Part shown: positions 50,821-61,500 of the stretch, one piece after another
How the letters are laid out: each line of letters starts with the position of its first letter
Numbering within the stretch: position 1 is the stretch's first letter
Program-made: the position numbers and the translations under genes
The notes under the pieces: model-generated
Seen by the model: the letters and a program-made list of their open reading frames with translations, nothing else
Database searches by the model: none
Told to the model about the DNA's origin: nothing
NCBI GenBank assembly: GCA_049487715.1
Contig: CP150580.1
Coordinates: 372,001 to 436,000, forward strand
Direction of reading: 5' to 3'
Source of the DNA: Pycnococcus provasolii
Taxonomy: Eukaryota > Chlorophyta > Pseudoscourfieldiophyceae > Pseudoscourfieldiales
DNA length: 64,000 nt

Positions 50821-52305
50821 TTATGATACAGTGGTAGTGGTCGGTGCGTACGTGCGCGCCGCCTCGATGCTGCATGCCGGTAGGCACCACTCCAAGAAAC
50901 ACGCGTACATGTGCGCCACAACTGCAACGCACGCGAATATCGGACCGGCCACCGGACCGCAGAGCGCGTAACGCTGCAGGCGCTCCAGGAGGTCGGACGA
51001 CGACGCCTGCCGACAAGCCTTCGCGTACACAACCTCCGTCCGTGACGCGACGTGCCTCCAGTCGTAAGATTGGCGCACGAACTCGTGCAGCTCCTGCTTC
51101 GAAAGACGAGGAACGCGGTGACCCACGTACTCGCCAGTCTCAAGGTCGTGCACACGCGCCATCGCCGCAGTGAGCGCGTCGGCGATGCTCTCCGGATGCG
51201 TGCTCGCGCTGAGCGTGAGAAGCGGCGGGGGTAGCACCTCGCGCACGCCGCCGACGTCCGTAGACACGACGACCAGACCGCACGCCGCCGCCTCGACGAT
51301 CGCCATGCAGAACGCTTCCGTCAAGCTGCAGTTCAGAAATACCGTGCCGCTTCGCATCACCTTCATCACCGCGCTGTGCTCGAGCGCGCCGGTGAACGTG
51401 ACCCGTCCTTCGAGGCCGTGCGCGCGCACAGCCTGCTCCAGCGAAGGTCTCTTGTCTCCGTCGCCGGCGATGATGAAGCGCACGCGAGCGTGGCGTGCGC
51501 ACACGATGGGTATGACGTACCTCAGCAGGTCCGCGCCCTTGCGATACACGAGCCTGCTGACGACGACGACGGTGATGATGCCCTCCTGAGCAGGCTCGTT
51601 CGACGCCGGCGGCGTGAACCGCGTCGCGTCGACAGCGTTCGGCACGACAAACACGGACGTGGGTTTGCAGCATGCTCGCAGCACGGTGTTTTCCTTAGAC
51701 GTGTGGCTGACGCATATGACGGCAGAAGCGTCGCAGAGCGTGAACTTAAGCAGCTTGTTGGTGAGGATGGACGACGTGTCGGAGAACCCGAACAGGCTGT
51801 GGTCTGTGAACACGACGGGCATAGCGAGCGTCCTCGCGCAAAGAGTCGCCTCGTGAGCGAGCACGGAGAACGCCTGGTGGCAGTGCACGACGTCGACGCG
51901 TTCTCGCACGAGAATGGTCCGTATGAGCCTGAACGATGCGAAGAGCGTGGGGAAGACGTTCTGTTTGTAGAATGCGCGTTTCGGTATGTAGTACACCTTA
52001 AGTCCGTTCGTGAGGTACCTGACACCCCCTCTGGTTGTGTTGGATCGGCCGGGAAGGTGCGCGCCGCCGTCGCGTGCGCCGATTTTCAACGAGGTCGTGG
52101 TGGTGGAGGGCGTGTATGCGTGCGTGAGGACGACGAGTCTGTACCCGGCTTCCATGAGGCACTGCGACAGGTGGTAGACGTGCTGCTCGACGCCGCCTGT
52201 GTTGGGAAAGAAGAAGTCCGTCACCATGAGGACCGTGCCCTTCGGCGCGTGCGCATGCGCGCCAAAGGGCGGCGGACACGGACTCGGCGGCGGCGGACTC
52301 GGCAT
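50821..52305 (-). CDS. PIGA: PIG-A, GlcNAc-PI synthesis catalytic subunit
   Basis: Product of 494 aa starting at a true ATG. After a Pro-rich start the protein has the GT-B glycosyltransferase 4 layout: GTVLMVTDFFFPNTGGVEQHV, VYYIPKRAFYKQNVFPT, DVVHCHQAFSVLAHEA and TDHSLFGFSD. Then come VICVSHTSKENTVLR and VPNAVDATRFTP, VVVSRLVYRKGADLL, and the catalytic EX7E motif in SLTEAFCMAIVEAAACGL. These blocks are characteristic of PIG-A/Gpi3. A membrane segment near the C-terminus (GPIFACVAVVAHMYACFLEW) anchors it to the ER. It transfers GlcNAc from UDP-GlcNAc to phosphatidylinositol, the first step of GPI-anchor synthesis. The N-terminal Pro run is unusual but short. Confidence 0.95.
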   Translation of the reverse strand: MPSPPPPSPCPPPFGAHAHAPKGTVLMVTDFFFPNTGGVEQHVYHLSQCLMEAGYRLVVLTHAYTPSTTTTSLKIGARDGGAHLPGRSNTTRGGVRYLTNGLKVYYIPKRAFYKQNVFPTLFASFRLIRTILVRERVDVVHCHQAFSVLAHEATLCARTLAMPVVFTDHSLFGFSDTSSILTNKLLKFTLCDASAVICVSHTSKENTVLRACCKPTSVFVVPNAVDATRFTPPASNEPAQEGIITVVVVSRLVYRKGADLLRYVIPIVCARHARVRFIIAGDGDKRPSLEQAVRAHGLEGRVTFTGALEHSAVMKVMRSGTVFLNCSLTEAFCMAIVEAAACGLVVVSTDVGGVREVLPPPLLTLSASTHPESIADALTAAMARVHDLETGEYVGHRVPRLSKQELHEFVRQSYDWRHVASRTEVVYAKACRQASSSDLLERLQRYALCGPVAGPIFACVAVVAHMYACFLEWCLPACSIEAARTYAPTTTTVS

Positions 52306-52518
52306 GGGCGAAGTGGATCGGGACCACGGGGGGAGAACACTAAAAAATCCGAAATCCGAAATCGATTTCTATGTAAATCTGTCCCCGAATTGACAGATGG
52401 TGTTGTTTGGTATTACATTTTGTATGTAAACTGACTGGCTTAAGGTTCGTCTCACTTTTTTAAATTGTCTGCTCCCATTCCACAGGACTTGGCAGTGATC
52501 GTCATGCCTGCTCATTCA

Positions 52519-55500
52519 TCAGCTGTCCATCGTCGTCGTGAAGCCGATGAGAGAAAGCATTCCAGAAAATACTAGGGCGCTCAGCATACGCGCGCGAGCG
52601 GCAATGCGCGCAAGCATGGCCGACTTGTCGACGGCTTCTGTACCACCACCAGCGCCGCCGCTGCTACTGCTCTGGCGGCGAAGAAGCGAGCTGCCGTGCC
52701 TTCGCCACTCCAAGAAAGTCGAAGTGTACTGTGAACCTACTTGGCGCAACTCGATTTCGGCGTGGATACGATCAAAGTACGCAAGCAGGCGCTTGCGCCG
52801 GCTTGCTGAATCAAGTCCCTCGACGCAGCGCGACTTGTTCCCACTGAACAATCCGTCGTGTTTGCTAAGATCATGCACAATGTCGAGATCCTCTTTTCCA
52901 ACGCCGCCACGGATTGCGGTTTCGTCGTCGTCGACGGTCGTGCCCACGGGTAGGCCAATCAAAAACGGCTCAAGCAAATCTGCGGGAATTCTCAGAGTTG
53001 CACCTTGCTGAATTCGCCACGAGCGGCGACGATCAGCCTTCCGAACAACAAATGCCTTCTTGCGCGGTATATCTTCGGTTGCAAATTCGCAATGTTTCGG
53101 CGGCTGGATCACAGTTCCCGTGGGCAAGCCAATCAGAGTGACGCCATAATTACCCTTGGGAAGTTGAATGTGTGCTCCAGGTTGCACAATCCATACATCG
53201 CCCATCTCAAAGCACACGTAGCTCCACACTTGCTCCGCCTGCGAGCTCTTGATCACGCCACCGACCAACGGAGCTCGCTGCTCATTCGAGTTGGACTTGC
53301 GGTGGAAGCGAGCTGGTTCCGTCTCAGCCTTGCTTATGCGTCGACCGTCACGACGATCACCTCCATGCTTCCCCCTGACAAAATTCCTAATCGAGCGGAG
53401 CAAGACGTCGGCATTATCCTTGCTGACTTCCTCCTTGAATGCGCTCGGAAGAGCCTCGTAGAGAAGTTCTAGGCTCAACTGCACCAGTGCGCGAGGCATT
53501 TCATCGTGGCCGTCTGCTCTGTCTCGGATTTCCTGATCAGTCGTCAGCCATTGTTTCAAACGCTGGTAAGCCTTCTTATGGAGCGTCGCTCGACCATGCT
53601 GGAGTGCTTTTGACGTTTTCGGGTCCATAATGAACGCTCGAGCGGCACGAAGCATTGCAAGGCGCGTTGCTGTCGTGTCCACCTCCAAGAAAGATGAACG
53701 GCGCCTTTCCTCCTTTGTGCTACTATGATCTCCTCTCGTTTCATGGCCAATTGGAAACGACGCAATGCCATCGTCAACTTCTTGATCCTGAGCATCGAGC
53801 TTGGCTCGAGCCTTCTCACGAGCTTCTTCAATCTGGCTCTTACGCACCTTGCGCGAGTGTTCTTGCTTCTTCTCCGCCTCAGGTTTTGAGTTGAGCTTCG
53901 CCAACTGTGCCTTGTGGTAAATTCCTAATCGGATTTGAACAAATTCGACATGAAAGGGAATCCATGACGCCTTCGTTCTTGAATTTGGGATTCAACTTAA
54001 TGACTGGAACTTGTATGTACATCGTCGGCAGGTAGAGCTGAACGCCTTGGCGTATGAGCGGAGAAATATCCCAAACTACCCACAGGATCATGGCAACAAT
54101 GCTGCCAGCCATCAAGATCACAATGAGCACACCAGCGACCTGTGTCTCCCATGAGCTGAGAAGGTCACTGTAGAAAAGGTATCCACTGAACAAGATCATC
54201 AGATTGCAAGAGAGGGCAACAAGCTCCATGTAGTCGAGATACTGCTCCTCGTAAGGGTCACACTGTGCCGTTGCCGCGATGTTCACGAGCAGAATCGCGG
54301 CGACGCTTATCACCTGATCCAGAGGATTGTGCAGCAGTCGCACAGCGGCAATAGCTAGCTTGCGCAGAAATGCCACAATCTCCCACCAGTAATAGTCTGC
54401 TCGAGTAAAATTTATGGGTGGTTTAAGGGTTAATGAGCGAGAGGTTGTTTGAATGCACAAAAAACGAAAATATGTTTGATAATGATAACGTACCACTTTC
54501 GTAACGCTTGAACAAAAACCCATACGCAATTTGCAGCGTACGCAGGCGAAGTGCATCTCTCACATTCTCTAGTCCATTTGCACCTTTGAATGCTTCCACC
54601 TTTGTATCGCTCAGGATCTCCTCACTTTTATCGTCATTTTCACGCAGCAATTCAAAATGGCTGCGCTTCATATCGTCTTTCGTGAAAAAAACGAAGTTCA
54701 TAAACCTCTGTCCAATCCATACCAGGGTTCCACGAGCCTTCGCCATGGAAAGCATGTTGCCATCCTCTCTCAAAGATTTTCTATTCTCCTCCTCTTCCTT
54801 CTCCTCCTCGTTCTGCTTCTCCTTCTTGAATTCTTTGTCAAGCTCGTCTTTTGCATCGCTGAGCCAGGACTCGATCATGTACCTCTTCTTCAAAACATCT
54901 CGGTTGGAATACAGTACCCAAAGGAAGTGCACGAGAATACCGAGCGGGTACAGGAAAAAACTACAAACAGCAAGGGGGGCAAGACGATAGTGCAAGCCTT
55001 TCTTGGTGCGTTTCGACTCCTCAATCCACGGAAACCATGTGCAACGCACGCTCGGATCCACGCGCATGCGCCACGTGTCTCCCACCTGAGAGCAGTTGAA
55101 GTACTCGAACGTGACGGTTCCAATGATGAGATAACCCCACAGAAGAAAAAGAGAAAAAGCACTCTTCACACGGTTGTAGTGCTCGCCGCGATTCGCAGCG
55201 GCATGCTCCTTCGCAGATGCGTAAACAATCGCCATTCGGTGCTTAAAGCTTCGAGACGTTTGAGGCGTTTGCGGATCAGAATTGACATCTGATGACGACG
55301 TTGATGAGGTCCATTCCTGATAGAGAATGTACACGAAATACGCAGCGTAGTTGAATCCGAAGATTGCCAGGTAGAGCACAGGCAAAGCTTGAATCATTGC
55401 CATCTTATTCAAGAATGACCATGAAACCAAGCACTCTGGAGCAAGCCATGCGACGTCTAAATTCAAGACTGCGAGAAAATCAAACCAGTCGACGACAATC

Positions 55501-58500
55501 TTGGGCCACTGAAAGTTGAACTGCCGGAATGTGGAGTTTATCTGGAAATACGAGATTGCAATGTTCACCGCGCTGAAACCCTGCGAAGCCTGTGCAAGTT
55601 TCACGAGAACAGGCGCAAGAGCGACCACAATCACGCCGAAGACAACGAAAACAAGCCACACCTCTTTGGGGCACTTCTTGCATAGACGGTTGTCGCGATA
55701 ATACTTTTCCTGGCACTCCGTGCACGCATCTCCCGTAACATTTTCGGTTGTCGCCGCATGGCCCGGCCAAAGATATCCAACCGCGCATTTGCCTGATAGC
55801 ACGGCATCTATCGTCCTGTGCCTGAGACATGAGTCCTCCGGCTCGCACAGTGCGACATCATGTGCATTTTTGGGATTCACAAAGTACTTGCGAGAACGAG
55901 GCTTTGGGATGGACTGCCCCAGCTCGTTGCACACCGTACGCTGTGGGTCGCACGGAACGCACACGCCGCTGCCGGAGAAATCCAGATTTGGAAAGAGATG
56001 CGCCCACGTCTCTGGCCACGTCTGCCAGTAGCCGAGGCCACATTTGCACTCGTTCTGCAGCACAGATCCTGTCGGAGTAGTCTGATTCGAATGCGGACAA
56101 GGCGTGCATTGTGTCTTCCCCTGCGATGGCTCATAGGTACCCTCGGGGCAGAGCTCGCATTGCGTGGCGCCGTGCTTGCTGTTGAACGTTCCCTCCGCGC
56201 ACGGATAGCAGTTCACTTGATCCAGCTCATCAGGAGCATTGTAAAATCCTGGCTGACAGGGTGTACACTTTGTTTCGTTGCCAGGATCGATGATGCTGCC
56301 TGGTGGACACAGGACGGATATATTCACGACAAATCCTCCACGCGATGAGAGATCGCGGCCGTAGCGCGAATCGAATGCCGTCCATCGAAATGCGTCGGCG
56401 CCACGAACTCCCTCGAATGCTGCGAAGCGCATGAACATGGGCTCGCCTTGCCGAACGGTGAAATTGACATTACTCGGCTCAAACGCACCTGCTCGCAGCT
56501 CGTCGCGAGGCACGAGCGTGAGATTACCCATCTTTGGTGGATCCATAATATCGTAGAGAAGCGTGCCATTCGTGGGCTCGTCGGGATCGAACGCAAGAAG
56601 CGCCACGAGAGCGTCCTTCCGCACCGGCTGCGGGTGAAGCTCCGGTGGTGGCGGACGCGATCCTGGCGGCGGGCGCGATGGAGCACCGGTTGGCCGCTCG
56701 TCCTTCGGAGGTATCGGTCGTGAGACTGCGATAATGCTATCCGTATAATTGCAGATCGTATAGGCTACTGGCTGATCGAACGTTGTTCCCACGAGTTCGA
56801 CTGGAAGAAGCATCGACAATTCGTCAACATTCTGTGTCTTCAGCATGCCGGTTGCCTCGACGTCGCGGAAGTGCAATGCTGCCTCATTGTGAATCCTACC
56901 AGCGTCAACCCCATCGATATCAGCCGGAGTATCAGGAAGCATGCGGAGCGCCTCGGTCACGTTGCCCGCTCTCCACTGAGCAGCAAAAGCTGTTGGTGGC
57001 ACGCCACCAAGCTCACTCCGCGTGGAGCATGCGGGCACTGGCACATCATTTCGCTCTCGCACCGAAAGCTGCAGAGTGCCTATGTTGGAACGCTCCAATT
57101 GAATGTCCTGAGCAACGACTGAAAACGTGTCCATTCCATGTCGATGGCGCTTAGCAATATAAACAACCTTTCCGCCATATCCAATAAACTCGGTGTCCTC
57201 GACTGGATCACCTGCTGCGCTCCCATCGCCTGGACCAACAATGACGTCACAGAGCTCCTTGATATGTTTTTGCGTCATCAATGGTAAAGAAGCATCCATT
57301 CTTCTATCGCATGAGTGAAGCGTTCCAAGCTCTGGACGAGATCCGCGTGCATAGAAAAATGCAAGATTCTTCGTATACTCGTCCGTGGCATTGATCGTAA
57401 ACACCGTATCACCACCCTCGTTCACAAACGCATCCTGAGTTGGTTGCATCGTTGGCTTTTTGTTCTGCGTCTGTGACTTCCGCTTGATGAAGAGATGCAC
57501 AGTGGCAGTCGTGCTCAAATAACCATCCATATCTTCGACGCGATAGGTAAAGTTATCATATCCCGCTTTCGCTGTCAGAGACTCCTCGTTGATGAAGTAT
57601 CGAAATGGATTGACGCCACGTTGGCGCGTTATCTGATCTGTGCCTTGTTGACTGTCTCCCGGCGCTAGCGTCAATTGAACAGCCTGCTTGTCGTAGATAG
57701 GAGGAACCACAATGTGAATGAACTTGATGTTGTCGTCGCCATCCGCGTCTGACACCGGAAGATTTGCGGTGAAAGTGTACCCGTCGATGATCTTATCGTA
57801 TGGCGACCCGACTTGACCATATGTGATGCTCTGAGCCACCGGCGGATCTGGCGTAGTTGCAATATTCACAGTAAGTTTGGCAAAGTTGCTATCCAAACCC
57901 TTCTCATCACGTGCCACATAAACGATCGTGTCTACGCCGAATGCGTTCGAATACGGCGTGTACTGAAAAGCGCCCGTTTGTTCGTTGACAAGAACGAGAT
58001 CGCCCTTCGAACCTGGACACACGACGCGAAAGGTAAGGTCCTTTCCTTCGGGATCAGTAGCTTGCAGTATTCCCAAACCTTCATCCGTTTCGGGTGGAAG
58101 CTCCGGGTAGTCCTCACGCACGTTCAAGGTGATATCCTCCGCCTTGGGCGGGTCGTTACGCTCACGAATGGTCAGCATTCGTGTCGCATTTGATACGCCA
58201 CCATCAATGTCCTCCACTCTAAAGGCCACCGTCCGTTTCAAGAAGCGAATTGCTGGTCCATCGTTTTTGAATTTAAAGCTGCGCAGTACATTGACGTACG
58301 TCAGTAAAGGAAATGCACCCGAGATGTCGTACGCTCCAACGGATGGATTGCTTGAGTCCTTGGATATTGTCGGCAAACTAGCGCCATCTTCAAAGGCTGA
58401 GTTTGAGCTATCAAATAAGAAGATGTCCGAGGAATCGTCGAATGGTTCGATTGTCACGCGAGCGCGGATCAAGCTTGTCGAGTCGACATCAGTGACCGTG

Positions 58501-61500
58501 AGGCCGCCATCGAGCGAGCGAGATGTCGCGCCCTCATTATATATTATCTCGTTCGACGATGGCTGCACAGTCGGTGGGTCATTCACGAAATTCACCCTGA
58601 TGCGCGCAGGGTACGTGTGCGTCTTTTTCGCATGCATTTCATGCACACGAACACGCAGCATGCGATTATTGCCCGTGTTCTTCGGATTTTGACTCGGATT
58701 GCGATAGCGAATCATTCGCAGAGCCTTGGCGTACTCGACGAGTGGTGCTTTTCCAGCGCACTGCGAGCCCTTTGCAGGATCGTCTGCCAGAGCGCTGCCG
58801 TCAGCTTCTCCCTTGCGCAGGTATAAGATGAGGTTGGAAGCATCGTAGTACGCTGTGAAGTCCTTCACGCCAGCAGACGACTCTGATGATGGTCCAAACG
58901 CCAGCTGATCCTCCGATCCATCCAATGCGTTCGCCCCATCGTTGGAGTTTACGAGAGATATGTCGAGTCCACACACATTCTCAGTGAGCACTGTGACGCC
59001 ATCCTCAAACACCGCGTCGGCGCCATCAAATGGATAAAGAGCTTCTGGCTGATCTTCGGTGTGCGTGAGTTGACCAATCCTTGGATTCATGATGACCACA
59101 GTTGGCAGCACCTCCACAGACGCATAAATGCTAAAATGCTTTGCGAACCCACGAATCATACCCGTAGCCGGGTCAAAGACTGTGTCCTCGAGGACGTTCC
59201 AATTATCGTTCGGCGAACGTCCGTACGTCCAGATGATGGCCGCAAGGTCAGGATTCGTTGATGATGAAATTGGAATGGATAGTGGTACAGGCACGGCAAA
59301 GACATCCGTGCTGTCAAGAGCATCGATGCGAATGCTGACAATCGTCTGCGACTTGAACACGCTCGTGTCGATCCGCCTTGGCAGATTATCGTGATTTATC
59401 TCCGTCACATTGACCTTCATATTGCTGACAAATCCCACCTTGGAAGTGGGAATCCATCCTGTTGGAAACGTTATGGACAGGCCGAGGCTGGTGTCGATTG
59501 TCACATCCGACGTGGCTGCCTCGTCGAGAGACATCACCTCTGGGTCTGTGAGCTCATTATCAATGATGCGCACAGAGAGCTGCATAGACTCCAGAACAGA
59601 GTAGCAAGGGTCATTGCTTGCAGTCACTGTGACTGATAGTATGCCACTGTGAGTGCGCTCTGCCAACGTGTCATCCTTCGCAGCAATGTTGAATATGCCT
59701 GATGGCACAGCACCACCAACTCCATAGTCTGCCGGATTGATCGTGATTGAGCTCGGTTGCACAGTGAGCTGGTTATCTGCACTGGTGAGCTTGATTGTCA
59801 CAGGCGCAATCGGAATTGTCTGCAGGGCAAACGCCATTGGAGTCGGTGTCGTCAGCGTTTCCTCCCGAACGATGATTGATGTGTCTAGGACTCCATCTAT
59901 CACCTGATTCGTCAACGCCTGCTCGCACGTCGTGGCACCCCAGCAGATCTTTGCAACATCTGTCTCCGTAACAGTCACGGTGACATTTGTGATAAGTCCA
60001 CTGTAGTAAGAATCAGATGAGACTGAGGCTACGGGAATCTGTAGCCTCCCAAGTTCACCATTTGATGACGCAATGCGACATCTTCCATCGGCAGGTATCG
60101 CGAAGTAGGCACGACCTGAGTCTGCCGAAAACGCTTCGTATCTAAGCGTTAAGCCGGTCAACGTCTTGTCGAGACTGGCAATCTCACTAGGCTCTGTGGC
60201 AACGGCGAGGATTGGTTGCGTGATAATACCTGATGCAAGATCGCGGCAGTACGAGTCGTCTTTCGTGGCCGCACTTCCAGTGCATCCAACGACTACACTC
60301 ACTTCGTACAAGGGCTTGCTGCCAAGGGACACGTCAAGGCGCTCGAACGAACCTTCCTCGAAAGTGATTTCTTTCGAAGAAGTCTTAAGCAAAGCAGTGT
60401 CAATGTCTTCGACTGTTATCGATAGAGTTCGTGTCAGCGTGTAGGATGCATCGTCGCCAGATCCCCTCAACGCGACGATTTTCTCAAGATTCCCGCGTAC
60501 CACACCATCAGCTCGACCAAAGATGGTGACTGATTGCGCCTCATCCCAATTCGACACGGTGAATGTCAGTGTGCGTGGCGTGATATCCAAGCCGCGCAAC
60601 TCACTGGCAACGGCATTTCCATCCCGATCCACCTCCTCAAACGCCAATTGGACTGTTGCCAAAGGACGAGTGTTCAGCGCGACTTTCACTTTTGCGCCGT
60701 TCGCTGAACCCTCTCTTACGACCAAGCGGCTTGACGGGCTGACACTAATTCCCGCCGAGCTATCGTCAATGAGTGTGAGCAGTACCGGATCAGGCTTGAG
60801 AGCTGCATAAACTGGATTCAAGGAATCAACGCCGATAGTGAGCTGCGTAGTCCGTCTACCGTCAGCAACACTGTTTCTTTTATTCGATATTAGCATAGAT
60901 TGTTTGACATCGAATGCCTCGGGTGTGAATCGCATCGTGAAGCTTGATGCTCCACCACCACCTCCCAAATTCGGGTCTGTGCCATTTTGCAGATGAACCG
61001 CATTTATGAATGCGGTTGGTACGGTGAACGTTATCGTGACATCGGCGTCTGGGCGGCTCGACAAGGACACCTGAAGCGTGACGTCGGAGCCTTCGTCGAT
61101 TGTCAGACTTCCCCCTGATGGTGTAAACAGTACACTTGCGGATACAGATGCATGATCACGCAAATTGAGCTTGACATTCGTGGTGGCACCGCTTTCCTGC
61201 TGAAAAAATTGACTTGCATGCGAAGCATCACTCACACTTATTTCATGCTGAATCGACGCGTAGTGATTGCCTTCCACAATGCCATCAGCCAGAGCAAAGA
61301 CGGTTAGCATAAACTTTGTGATGGTATCACCCGCCTCCTGGCGTGGAAACACGAGCGTGGTTTGTTTGAAGAATCCCGTCTCGCCGTCGCGCTGCATGTC
61401 CACCTGAGACTCTTCTGCCTTCGGAATGCTGATCGTCACATTGAGAGAGACAACTGGAATGGACGAAAGCGTGAGTTCGTACGGCGCACCGATCCCACTT

